Assembly (NCBI GenBank): GCA_900554565.1
Contig: USHX01000008.1
Location: forward strand, 1-48,888
From: an uncultured Clostridium sp.
GTDB lineage: Bacteria; Bacillota; Clostridia; TANB77; CAG-508
Reading direction: 5' to 3'
Length of the DNA: 48,888 nucleotides
Position numbers and translations under genes: made by a program. Positions 8,945 to 18,220 of the stretch are shown here, one piece after another. Numbering within the stretch: position 1 is the stretch's first letter; each line of letters begins with the position of its first letter. The notes under the pieces were generated by a model, which saw only the letters and a list, made by a program, of their open reading frames with translations, was not told the DNA's origin and ran no database searches.

Positions 8945-9943
8945 ATGAATCCAATAGAGAACTTAAAAGATTTAATAATTTATCAAAGTCAAAATAATAA
9001 TATTTCTGTAGAAGTTTTATATGATAATGAAGATTTTTGGCTAACTCAAAAATCAATGTCAAAATTATTTGATGTAGAAGTAAATACAATAAATTATCAT
9101 TTAAAAGAAATATTTAAGTCAGGTGAATTAAAAGAAGAATCAGTTATTCGAAAAATTCGAATAACTGCAAATGATGGAAAAAACTATAACACAAATTTTT
9201 ACAGCCTAGATGCAATAATTGCTGTAGGATATAGAGTGAATTCAAAACAAGCAACAGATTTTAGAATATGGGCAACTAATACATTGAAAGAATACATAAA
9301 AAAAGGATTTGTATTAAATGATGAACTATTAAAAAACGGTCCTAAATTCGGAAAAGATTATTTTAAAGAATTGCTAGAAAGAATTCGTTCAATTAGAACA
9401 AGTGAACGAAGAATATGGCAACAGATAACAGATATATTTGCAGAATGCAGTATAGATTATGATAAAGATTCTAAGACAACAAAAAAATTTTATGCAACTG
9501 TTCAAAATAAATTTCATTATGCTATTACAGGTAATACAGCTGCAGAAATAATATATCAAAAAGCAGATCATACTAAAGAAAATATGGGATTAACTACTTG
9601 GAAAAATTCACCAGATGGAAGAATTTTAAAATCTGATGTTATTATTGCAAAAAATTATTTAGATGAAAAACAAATAAAAAGATTAGAGAGAACTGTTTCG
9701 GGATATTTTGATTATATAGAAGACCTAGTAGAAAGAGAAAACACATTTACTATGGAAGAATTTGCGAAAAGTATAAATGAGTTTTTGGAATTTAGAAAAT
9801 ATGATACTTTAAAAGATAATGGTAAAATATCAAAAAGACAATCAGAAGAGAAAGCAGAGAAAGAGTATAATGAATTTAATAAAAATCAAAAGATAGTTTC
9901 GGATTTTGATAAGTTGCTTATTGAATTAAATAGTAAAAAGTAA
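8945..9943 (+). CDS. rhuM: RhuM family protein
   Basis: A 332-residue protein of the RhuM (virulence protein) family. It has an N-terminal winged-helix-like part (VLYDNEDFWLTQKSMSKLFDVE, then NTINYHLKEIFKSGEL and FYSLDAIIAVGYRVNSKQAT), a middle KNGPKFGKDYFKELLERIR and a C-terminal coiled-coil-rich stretch. The family was named from a Salmonella pathogenicity island and is often found on accessory DNA or beside toxin-antitoxin genes. Its biochemical role is not established. It begins a patch of accessory-looking genes (8945-11198) between queH and polA. Base composition is like its neighbours. Confidence 0.8.
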   Translation: MNPIENLKDLIIYQSQNNNISVEVLYDNEDFWLTQKSMSKLFDVEVNTINYHLKEIFKSGELKEESVIRKIRITANDGKNYNTNFYSLDAIIAVGYRVNSKQATDFRIWATNTLKEYIKKGFVLNDELLKNGPKFGKDYFKELLERIRSIRTSERRIWQQITDIFAECSIDYDKDSKTTKKFYATVQNKFHYAITGNTAAEIIYQKADHTKENMGLTTWKNSPDGRILKSDVIIAKNYLDEKQIKRLERTVSGYFDYIEDLVERENTFTMEEFAKSINEFLEFRKYDTLKDNGKISKRQSEEKAEKEYNEFNKNQKIVSDFDKLLIELNSKK

Positions 9944-10034
9944 TTAAGAATAAAAATCTAAATTATAGTATCTTTGATGGAAAATGACAAAGAATGCAAA
10001 TTTTAATGAACAGAAAATAATAGGAGGCATGCAA

Positions 10035-10538
10035 TTGAAAGTAATATTTTTAGACATCGATGGTGTTTTGAATTCAAACGATTATATAGACTATGCATTA
10101 GATAACAATATAAAAGGAATACTAGAAGACATAAATCCGAAAACAATACAAATGTTAAAATTTGCTATAGATGCTACTGATGCACAAATAGTTTTATCAT
10201 CTTCATGGAGAGATACAAGTAGATTTAAGGAATTAAAAGAATTATTTCTAAAATATGGTATCAACCTAAATGAAAAAACGCCAGTACTTAATAATGAAAG
10301 AGGTTTAGAAATTAAACAATATTTAAAAGAACACATAAATATAGAACAATATCTAATATTAGATGATGAAATATTTGATTCTTTTGATGAAGAACTAAAA
10401 GAAAATCTAATCCTAACAAAAGAAAATCAAAAAGATTATAGTTTTGGGGAAGGATTACAAATTAAACATATAGAACAAATTATAGAAAGATTTGGAAGAG
10501 TAAAAAAGAAAGAACATGAATATGATGATGAGCGTTAA
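10035..10538 (+). CDS. HAD-fold hydrolase domain protein
   Basis: The product starts KVIFLDIDGVLNSNDYID, the HAD motif I with both catalytic aspartates (DIDG). SSSWRDT is motif II and a DDE-containing stretch (YLILDDEIFDSF) is motif III/IV. About 167 residues, as in the small HAD family often found in phages and accessory DNA. I chose the TTG at 10035, seven bases after a perfect aggagg (10022-10027). The ATG at 10029 is only one base from that site, and the ATG at 9984 lacks one. Substrate unknown. Confidence 0.7.
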   Translation: MKVIFLDIDGVLNSNDYIDYALDNNIKGILEDINPKTIQMLKFAIDATDAQIVLSSSWRDTSRFKELKELFLKYGINLNEKTPVLNNERGLEIKQYLKEHINIEQYLILDDEIFDSFDEELKENLILTKENQKDYSFGEGLQIKHIEQIIERFGRVKKKEHEYDDER

Positions 10539-10565
10539 GATAAATAAAAGAAGGAAGAAATAAAA

Positions 10566-11198
10566 ATGAACATTATAAAACCACAAAAGTTAAAACTAAA
10601 AGAATTAGAAGTATCAAGCATAAAAGAAATACAAGAAAATGAACCAAAAGAGTACTTGAAATTTGAAAATGAAGAATGCAGTGGAATACAATTATACGAA
10701 AACGAATTTGAACATTGTATATTTAGCAATATAAATATGCAAGAAGCAACAATAGAAAAAGCAACATTTAGAGACATTATATTTGAAAAATGTAATTTTT
10801 CAAACACTCAATTCATAGAAAATGCATTTATAAGATGTGAATTTAACAATTGCAAAATCTCTGGTTGTAACTTTTCAGAAAATAGACTATATAATATTAC
10901 ATTTAATGAAACCAATGCAAGCTATTTTAACTTATCAATGGCAAGTATAGAAAACATATTATTTAAAGATACAATTTTAAGAAACAGTTATTTTCAAGAA
11001 ACAAAAATGAAAAATACATATTTTGATAACTCAGATTTAACAAGAGCACAATTTTTTAAAACAAGCTTAAAAGGAATTGATTTATCAAACAATAAAATAG
11101 AAGGAATAGCAATTACAATAGAAGACATAAAAGGAGCAATAATAGACCAGTTGCAAGCAGTAGACTTACTATATTTGCTTGGTGTAAAACTAAAATAG
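10566..11198 (+). CDS. Pentapeptide-repeat protein (Qnr-like architecture)
   Basis: A 210-residue protein with imperfect pentapeptide repeats of the A(D/N)LXX type from about residue 45 to 175 (CIFSN, ATFRD, CNFSN, CEFNN, CNFSE, NSYFQ, NTYFD, AQFFK), expected to fold into a right-handed beta-helix. The C-terminus (GIAITIEDIKGAIIDQLQAVDLLYLLGVKL) is like that of Qnr/MfpA-type proteins, which mimic DNA and protect gyrase. Whether this one affects gyrase or quinolone sensitivity cannot be told. Read in the accessory patch with rhuM and the HAD gene. Confidence 0.75.
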   Translation: MNIIKPQKLKLKELEVSSIKEIQENEPKEYLKFENEECSGIQLYENEFEHCIFSNINMQEATIEKATFRDIIFEKCNFSNTQFIENAFIRCEFNNCKISGCNFSENRLYNITFNETNASYFNLSMASIENILFKDTILRNSYFQETKMKNTYFDNSDLTRAQFFKTSLKGIDLSNNKIEGIAITIEDIKGAIIDQLQAVDLLYLLGVKLK

Positions 11199-11277
11199 GC
11201 ATAAACCAAAAGCCAAAAAATGAAAAAATTATATTATTAAAGTGATATAAAATATATTATACAAGGAGAGAAAAACT

Positions 11278-13978
11278 TTGAGTAGATTAGTATTAGTAGA
11301 TGGAAACAGCATAATGAATAGAGCATTTTATGGAATAATGGGGAATAGAATGCTAACAACAAAAGATGGAAAATATACAAATGCAGTATATGGATTTTTA
11401 GCAATATTATTTAAACTATTAGAAGATTTAAATCCAGAATATTTAGTAGTAGCATTTGACCTAAAAGCCCCAACCGCAAGACATAAAATGTATGAAGGAT
11501 ATAAAGCAAATAGAAAAGGAATGCCAGATGAATTAGCAGAACAAATGCCAATAATAAAAGAAGTATTAAAAGCAATGAACATAGACATAGTAGAAATGGA
11601 AGGATATGAAGCAGATGATGTACTTCGGAACACTTTCACGCTATGGAGAAAATCAAGGGCTAGATGTAACAATTTTATCTGGAGATAGAGACACATTCCA
11701 ATTAGCTACAAAAAAAGTAACAATAAGAATTCCACACACAAAAGCTGGAAAAACTGAAACAGATGAATATAATGAAGAAAAAATAATAGAAAAATATGGA
11801 ATACAACCTAAACAACTAATAGATGTAAAAGGTTTACAAGGAGATGCATCAGATAACATTCCAGGAGTACCAGGAGTTGGAGAAAAAACAGCATTAAGTT
11901 TAATTCAAAGATATAGTTCAATAGAAAATTTATACGAAAAAGTAGAAAAAGATGAAGATGACTTAAAAGGTAAACAAAGAGAAAAAATAGTAGCAAATAA
12001 AGATTTAGCGGTATTATCGAAAACACTAGGAACAATAAATTTAGAAGTGCCAATAAAGGATACATTAGAAGACTTTAAAGTTGAAGAATGGGACAAACCA
12101 AAAGTTTTAGAATTATTCCAAAACTTAAATTTCAACAGATATATAGATAGATTTTCATTAAGGTCAGGCACAAATAATGAAGAGCCAAAAAAAGAAGAAT
12201 ACAAACTACAAGAAAAAAGTTTAGAAGAAATTATAGAACTAATAGAAAAACAAAAAGAAATGGCATTTTATTTAATAACAGAACCAGACAAAGAAATTGA
12301 AGAAAAAATAATCAAAGAAAAAATCGTTGGAATAAGTATATACAATAAAGAAAAAGAAGAAGTATATTGCATAAAAATAGACAGCATAAAAAAACTAAAA
12401 GAAATATTCGAAAATGAAGAAATAAAGAAAATAGGAATAGACTTAAGTAAAATATACATTTTATTAAAACAAGAAAATATAAATTTAAAAGGCATAAGCT
12501 ATGATATTTCAATAGCCGCATATATACTAAATCCAACAAATAGCAAATTGAAAATAGAGGACTTAATAGCAAATTTCTTAGAAATAAATGTTGAAGAATA
12601 TACAGGTGAGAAAAAAGAAGAAAGCAAACAAATAACTTTATTTGATGAGCTACAAGAAGAAAACAAAGAAGAACTAAACAAAGAAAAATATGGGCTATAT
12701 GCATATTCAATAGGAAAAATAAAAGAAAAAACACTAAAAGAATTAGAAGAAATACAATGTCTAGAATTATTTAATAACATAGACATGCCAACAGTTGAAG
12801 TACTTTCAAATATGCAATGGAATGGAATGAAAGTAGATGAAGAAGAACTTAATGAATTTGGGAAAGAACTAACCCAAAAATTAGAAACAATAACAAAAAT
12901 AATATATGAAATGGCAGGAGAAGAATTTAATATAAATTCAACAAAACAATTAGGAGTAATCCTATTTGAAAAAATGAAATTGCCGGTAATAAAGAAAACA
13001 AAAAGTGGATATTCAACAGATGTAGATGTATTAGAAAAGCTAAAAAAAGAAGATCCTATCATAGAACAAATATTAGAATACAGACAATTAATGAAACTAA
13101 ACTCAACATATGTAGAAGGTCTAAAACCATATATAAACAAAAAAACAAAAAGAATACACTCATTTTTCCATCAAACAATAACAGCAACAGGAAGAATAAG
13201 TTCAACAGAACCAAACTTACAAAACATACCAACTAGATTTGAATTAGGAAAAAGAGTAAGAAAAGTGTTTAAACCAGAAGAAGGAAAAGTATATCTAGAT
13301 GCCGACTATTCACAAATAGAACTAAGAGTTTTAGCTTCAATTTCAGAAGATAAACATATGATAGAAGCATTTAAAGAAGGTCAAGATATTCATAAACAAG
13401 CCGCATCAAAAGTTTTTAAAACACCAATAGATGAAGTAACAAAAGAACAAAGAAGCAATGCAAAAGCAGTAAACTTTGGAATAGTATATGGAATAAGTGA
13501 CTTTGGATTAGGAGAGCAATTATCAATAGGAAGAAAAAAAGCAAAACAATATATAGAAGAATATTTAGAGCAATATTCAGGAATAAAGAACTTTATGGAA
13601 GGAATAACAGAACAGGCAAAAGAGCAAGGATATGTAGAAACATTATTTAAAAGAAGAAGATATATACCAGAACTAAAATCTAAAAATTATATGGTAAGAC
13701 AATTTGGCTCAAGAGCAGCAATGAATACACCAATTCAAGGTACTGCAGCAGACATAATGAAAATAGCAATGATAAAAGTATATAAAGAAATAACTAAAAG
13801 AAACTTAAAATCTAAAATAGTATTACAAGTACACGATGAAATGATGCTAGAAGTACCAACAGAAGAAATAGAAGAAGTAAAAGAAATAATGAAAAACTCA
13901 ATGGAAACAGCAGCAAGCTTAAAAGTACCACTAATTGCAGAAATATCTGAAGCAAACAATTGGTATGACTGTAAATAG
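11278..13978 (+). CDS. polA: DNA polymerase I, with a +1 frameshift at a CGG codon
   Basis: Starts at TTG 11278, seven bases after aaggagag. The 5'-nuclease domain (about 1-290) has MSRLVLVDGNSIMNRAFYG, the flap-nuclease metal site and DASDNIPGVPGVGEKTA. The frame breaks at codon 117: EADDVL then in-frame CGG (11626-11628). Skipping the C at 11626 gives GGA and restores EADDVLGTLSRYGE, a highly conserved tract of the nuclease. A degenerate 3'-5' exonuclease domain follows, lacking the DXE metal residues, as in many Firmicutes PolA. The polymerase domain has DADYSQIELRVLA, a fingers helix (RSNAKAVNFGIVYG) and the C motif QVHDEMMLE. Joined length is about 899 residues, close to normal. Without the shift the polymerase would be lost. 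Confidence 0.92.
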
Positions 13979-14004
13979 AACAAATTACGAAGGGAGATAC
14001 AAAT

Positions 14005-14565
14005 TTGAAAAACAAAAAATTAATAATTTTTGTAATAATCATATTAATAATAATTGTTTTTCTAGGAATTTTTAAAGACAAAATCTTAAAAATTATATAT
14101 CCAAAAACATATAGTGAGTTTGTAACAATATATGCAGAAAAATATAATGTAGAAGAAAACTTGATATATGCAGTAATAAAAGCAGAAAGTAACTTTGAAA
14201 AAGATGCAGTTTCTCATAGGAATGCATTAGGACTTATGCAAATAATGAAAGACACAGCAATAGATGTAGCAAAAAAATATAGTATAGATATCAACCAAGA
14301 AAATGCAAAAGAAGAAATAGTAAATGTCGAAAACAACATAAACATAGGAACAAAATACTTAAATGTATTAATGGAAAAATACAAAAACAAAGAATTAGCT
14401 GTTGCAGCATATAATGCAGGAATTGGAACAGTTGATACATGGATAGAAAAAGGAATAATAAAACAAGATGGAAGCGATATAGAAAATATTCCATTTAAAG
14501 AAACAAACAATTATGTAAGAAAAATATTAAAAAATTATGAAAATTACAATAAACTATATAAATAG
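14005..14565 (+). CDS. Membrane-anchored lytic transglycosylase (SLT domain)
   Basis: A 186-residue protein with one N-terminal signal-anchor helix (about residues 5-24) and an SLT goose-lysozyme-like domain: LIYAVIKAESNF with the catalytic Glu, HRNALGLMQIM, NINIGTKYLNVLM and AVAAYNAGIGTVDTW. It cleaves peptidoglycan between MurNAc and GlcNAc on the outer face of the membrane. It starts at a TTG after aagggag, directly after polA. Similar small SLT proteins in Clostridia act in cell-wall remodelling and sometimes in sporulation. Its exact timing is unknown. Confidence 0.85.
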   Translation: MKNKKLIIFVIIILIIIVFLGIFKDKILKIIYPKTYSEFVTIYAEKYNVEENLIYAVIKAESNFEKDAVSHRNALGLMQIMKDTAIDVAKKYSIDINQENAKEEIVNVENNINIGTKYLNVLMEKYKNKELAVAAYNAGIGTVDTWIEKGIIKQDGSDIENIPFKETNNYVRKILKNYENYNKLYK

Positions 14566-14634
14566 TAAAACAAAAACTAGACAAATGATAAAAAATAAAA
14601 TAAAATAAGTAAAAAAGCAAAAAGGGGAAACAAA

Positions 14635-15870
14635 ATGATAATAGAACAACTAATATTCACAATTATAGCATTAGCAATATTTGTTTACATGTTTTTTAGA
14701 ATGATAAAAAATAATGATACAACATATATAGTAGTATTAATATTAGAAGCACTAGGAATATTTCTAAACTTTGTAGAAGTGTTATTTGGAAAAAAATTAA
14801 ACGCATTATTTGTAATAATAAAATATTTGTTAGCAACATTACTTCCAATAGGAATAATTATTCTTGAAAAACAAGACATATATTTATTAGAAATAGTAAA
14901 CTTAGCAAAAGCAAAAATATGCTTATTATTTGGAAACAATAAAAAAGCGAAACAGGCATTATTAAGTATATTAGAAAAAAAACCAAATAGTTACAAAGCA
15001 CATAAATTGTTAGCGCAAATATATGAAAGAGAAGGCGGAATGAGAAGAGCAATTGATGAATATGTGCAAGCAGTAGATTTAAATAAAAAAGATTATGAAT
15101 CATATTACAAAGTAGCATTATTATTAAATAATTTAGAGAAAAGAGAAGAAGCATCTCAAATGTTATTTTCATTGCTAAATAAAAAGCCAGATATGTATGA
15201 AGCATCTTTACTATTAGGAGAAATTTTGATAGACAGTGAAAAATACAAAGAAGCGGCAAATGTATATCAAGAAGCCTTAAAATATAATCAAACAAGCTTT
15301 GAATTAAACTATAATTTAGGAATAGCATATACAATGTTAAATGATTTTCAAAGTGCAAAAATATACTATGAAAAAGCAGCAGAGCTAAACAGCTTAGTAT
15401 ATAACACTAAATATTCTTTAGCAGAAATTGCACTAATTTACAAAGAATTAGAAGAAGCAGAAAAAAGATTTTTAGAAGCAATAGAAGATGATGAACTATC
15501 AGCAGATGCATATTATGAAATAGCAAAAATAGCACTAATCAAAGGTGAAAAAGATAAAGCAATAAAATATGTAAATGTGGCAATAGACATTGACAGCAAA
15601 AAAATTGTAGAAAAAGTAAAAAAAGATCCAATATTTATACCAATAATGGCAAGAATTTCAATTCCTTTTAACTTAGAAAATAGAGAAGAACCAATAGTTA
15701 GAAAATTGAAAGAAAAAGAAATAAAAGCTAAAGAACATTTAGAAGAAACAGCAGAAATAACAAGACACCTAAGTTATAACGATATAAAAATGATGAAAAT
15801 AGAAGAAAAGCAAACAAAAGAAACTGAACAAAAAATAGAAGAAAAAGAGCATAAAGAAAGACAAGACTAA
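14635..15870 (+). CDS. Membrane-anchored TPR-repeat protein
   Basis: A 411-residue protein with three hydrophobic segments in the first 85 residues, then at least six tetratricopeptide repeats (residues about 115-320; e.g. YKAHKLLAQIYEREGG, YESYYKVALLLNNLEKR, FELNYNLGIAYTMLNDFQ, ADAYYEIAKIALIKGEKDKA), and a Lys/Glu-rich tail that is probably a coiled coil or disordered. TPRs make protein contacts, so it is likely a scaffold facing the cytoplasm. No partner can be named. It stands between the lytic transglycosylase and dpaA. Confidence 0.75.
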   Translation: MIIEQLIFTIIALAIFVYMFFRMIKNNDTTYIVVLILEALGIFLNFVEVLFGKKLNALFVIIKYLLATLLPIGIIILEKQDIYLLEIVNLAKAKICLLFGNNKKAKQALLSILEKKPNSYKAHKLLAQIYEREGGMRRAIDEYVQAVDLNKKDYESYYKVALLLNNLEKREEASQMLFSLLNKKPDMYEASLLLGEILIDSEKYKEAANVYQEALKYNQTSFELNYNLGIAYTMLNDFQSAKIYYEKAAELNSLVYNTKYSLAEIALIYKELEEAEKRFLEAIEDDELSADAYYEIAKIALIKGEKDKAIKYVNVAIDIDSKKIVEKVKKDPIFIPIMARISIPFNLENREEPIVRKLKEKEIKAKEHLEETAEITRHLSYNDIKMMKIEEKQTKETEQKIEEKEHKERQD

Positions 15871-15925
15871 AAAAAATTCATAAAAATCGCCAAAAATAAT
15901 ATAATAATATTATTGGAGGGATTTT

Positions 15926-16807
15926 ATGAATACAAAATTTGCAGTAATAGGTGGAGACCTAAGAATAATAAAACTAGCAAAAATGCTAGCAGAAGATGGA
16001 AATGAAGTATACACATATGGATTAGAAAAAGCCGAAGAACTAAAAGAAGAAAAAAACATAATACCAGTTCAAAAACTAAGCAAAGCAATACCAAATGATG
16101 TAGAAGTAGTGATAGCACCAATACCATTTTCAAGCAATGGGGTAAATATAAATGCACCATTTAGCGAAAATGAAATTTCAATAAGAGAACTAATGCATTA
16201 TCTAAATGCCAAAATTTTAATTGCCGGAAGTATAACACCGGAAATTTATGATATGGCAAACGATGAATATATAGAAATAATAGACATAATGAAAAGAGAA
16301 GAACTTGCAGTTCTAAATACTATTTCAACAGCAGAAGGAACAATAGAAATAGCAATAGCAAATACAAATAAAATATTGCATGGAAGTAACGTTCTAATAT
16401 TGGGATTTGGAAGAATTGGAAAAGTATTAGCAAGAAAAATGGCAGGACTATCTTCAAAAGTAACATGTGCAGCAAGAAAAGATGAAGACTTAGCTTGGAT
16501 AAAAGCATATGGGCATATGGCAACAAATATAAACTTCTTAGGAGAAAACTTATCCGAGTATGACATAATAATAAACACAGTACCACATTTAGTACTAACT
16601 GAAGAAAGAATGAAACATGTAAAAAAAGACTGTTTGTTAATTGATTTAGCATCAAATCCAGGAGGTATAGACAAAAAATCAGCCAAAGATAAAAATCTAA
16701 AACTCATATGGGCATTGGCATTGCCAGGAAAAGTAGCACCAATCACAACAGCAGAATTTTTAAAAGATACAATTTACAATGTTTTAAAAGAAATATACAA
16801 AAAATAA
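15926..16807 (+). CDS. dpaA: Dipicolinate synthase subunit A
   Basis: A 293-residue protein. The N-terminal half (KFAVIGGDLRIIKLAKMLAEDG) and the central Rossmann motif LILGFGRIGKVLARKM, followed by VTCAARKDEDLAW and LIDLASNPGG, match DpaA/SpoVFA. This subunit with DpaB makes dipicolinic acid in the mother cell for spore core dehydration. The length matches the family. dpaB, which normally follows, is not present: the next gene is uppP, 40 bases on. It starts after a ggaggg site. Confidence 0.88.
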   Translation: MNTKFAVIGGDLRIIKLAKMLAEDGNEVYTYGLEKAEELKEEKNIIPVQKLSKAIPNDVEVVIAPIPFSSNGVNINAPFSENEISIRELMHYLNAKILIAGSITPEIYDMANDEYIEIIDIMKREELAVLNTISTAEGTIEIAIANTNKILHGSNVLILGFGRIGKVLARKMAGLSSKVTCAARKDEDLAWIKAYGHMATNINFLGENLSEYDIIINTVPHLVLTEERMKHVKKDCLLIDLASNPGGIDKKSAKDKNLKLIWALALPGKVAPITTAEFLKDTIYNVLKEIYKK

Positions 16808-16847
16808 TTTTGAGTTAAAAATAAAATTATGAAAGAAGGAACAAAAA

Positions 16848-17703
16848 ATGTTTTTAGAAATTATAAAATCAGTAATATTTGGAATAGTAGAAGGAATTAC
16901 AGAATGGTTACCAATAAGTAGCACAGGCCATTTGATATTAGTTGAACAATTTCTGAAATTTAAAGAAGTATCACCAGAATTTTGGAATATGTTTCAAGTA
17001 GTAATACAACTTCGGAGCGATACTAGCAGTTGTATTATTATATATTAAACAAATATGGCCTTTCACAAAAGATAAAAATAAAGCTATAAAATCAAAAGGA
17101 TTATTATCTATATTTGATAAGGAAAAAATGAACTTGTGGGGAAAAATCTTAGTAGGTTGTGTCCCTGCAGCAATAGTAGGAGTTTTATTTGATGATGTAT
17201 TTGAAGCACTATTTTATAATCCAACATGTATAGCAATTGCTTTAATAGTATTTGGTGTAGCATTTATAGTTATAGAAAATTGGAATAAAAATAGAAAAGC
17301 TAAAAAAGAAACAAATGAACAAATTACATATAAAGATGCCCTAATAATAGGATTTTTTCAATTATTAGCAGCTATATTCCCAGGAACTTCACGCTCTGGT
17401 GCAACAATAATAGGGGGATTATTAATAGGTCTATCTAGACCAAATTCAGCAGAATTTACATTTTATTTAGCAATTCCAACAATGTTTGGAGCTAGTTTAT
17501 TGAAGTTAGTTAAATTTGGATTAGCTTTCACTGGAATAGAAATTGCAGTATTACTAGTTGGTATGTTAGTTTCTTTTGTAGTATCTGTTGTAGTAATAAA
17601 ATTCTTGATGAGTTATATTAAAAAGCATGATTTTAAAGTATTTGGATATTATAGAATTATATTAGGAATTGTGGTTTTAGCATATTTCTTTTTAATAAAA
17701 TAG
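16848..17703 (+). CDS. uppP: Undecaprenyl-diphosphatase UppP (BacA), with a +1 frameshift at a CGG codon
   Basis: UppP recycles undecaprenyl pyrophosphate for peptidoglycan synthesis. The start shows GIVEGITEWLPISSTGHLIL, the hallmark motif with catalytic Glu and Ser, and the second motif PGTSRSGATI is near residue 180. The frame breaks at codon 56: VVIQL then in-frame CGG (17013-17015). Skipping the C at 17013 gives GGA and restores QLGAILAVVLLY, a conserved membrane stretch. The joined product has about 284 residues and six to eight helices, normal for UppP. Without the shift only a 66-residue fragment would be made, which would not be viable unless another undecaprenyl phosphatase exists. 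Confidence 0.9.
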
Positions 17704-17717
17704 TGATAAACACAAAC

Positions 17718-17889
17718 CTTGATATATAAGCATTGAATTAATTTCGAATGTGCATGGGAAAAATTTAGAAATTCTTATGAAGTTTTATGGAAAGAGTTCA
17801 CTTTTAGAGGAAGGGTGCCATAAAACAAATTAGAATTTCTTAAATTTTGTAATAAGCCGAGAAATTTAATGAAAAGCTTATATATCAAG
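17718..17889 (+). ncRNA. Unidentified rod-like structured RNA (6S-like fold); strand uncertain
   Basis: Between uppP and a convergent small gene, about 172 bases fold into one long hairpin. There is a perfect 14-bp closing stem (17718-17731 with 17876-17889), a second stem of about 15 bp (17761-17775 with 17832-17847, one bulge) and a perfect 9-bp stem (17782-17790 with 17818-17826), separated by internal loops. A long rod with a central bubble is how 6S RNA looks, but I see no sequence signature that proves it. Its 3' part recurs at 29058. The fold is seen in the sequence; identity and strand are guesses. Confidence 0.45.
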
Positions 17890-17890
17890 A

Positions 17891-17920
17891 GTTGAATTTA
17901 AAAAATTATTCAATTTTTCT
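17891..17920 (+). terminator. Possible bidirectional terminator
   Basis: A short inverted repeat (ttgaat / attcaa) with an AT-rich loop is followed by Ts on the + strand and preceded by As. It lies after the structured RNA and at the 3' end of the minus-strand small gene. Weak stem. Confidence 0.35.
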
Positions 17921-18169
17921 AGAATCTCTTCTATCCATTGTTGTACGGTTAGAAGGTGAATCGCACATTTTTTCATATTCTTTACATTTTATCTTATAAT
18001 CCATTTGCATACACAAATATCTATAATAGCAGTATCCTTGCTCATACTGTAACATAAGCATAGGATCTTTATAAATTTCATTCATATCCATTCCCATATT
18101 CATATTAGGATAACCCATATTAAAATCCATAAAAGGTGAAGCATAATTATTATTAAAATCTTTTTCCAC
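17906..18169 (-). CDS. Small Met/Tyr/Cys-rich protein, possibly spore-associated
   Basis: An 87-residue protein with a Met-, Asn- and Tyr-rich first half (MNMGMDMNEIYKDPML) and a second part with several cysteines (GYCYYRYLCMQMDYKIKCKEYEKMC) and a charged tail. It begins at GTG nine bases after aggag. I do not recognise the family. The composition and the neighbouring ylbJ on the same strand (51 bases upstream) suggest a small sporulation or spore-coat protein, but this is an inference from context. Confidence 0.5.
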   Translation of the reverse strand: MEKDFNNNYASPFMDFNMGYPNMNMGMDMNEIYKDPMLMLQYEQGYCYYRYLCMQMDYKIKCKEYEKMCDSPSNRTTMDRRDSRKIE

Positions 18170-18220
18170 AAAAAATCACTCCTATAAAAATAAATTTAGT
18201 TTTTTAAAGGAACTATAACC

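Noticed and set aside
3491..9943. TGA or other stop-codon reassignment
   Set aside because: TGA serves as a normal stop (e.g. 2986-2988 and 8902-8904) and no gene needs an internal stop read through.
12499..13140. Long open frame on the minus strand within polA
   Set aside because: A shadow of an AT-rich conserved gene: no ribosome binding site, Phe/Ser/Ile-rich composition typical of the complement.
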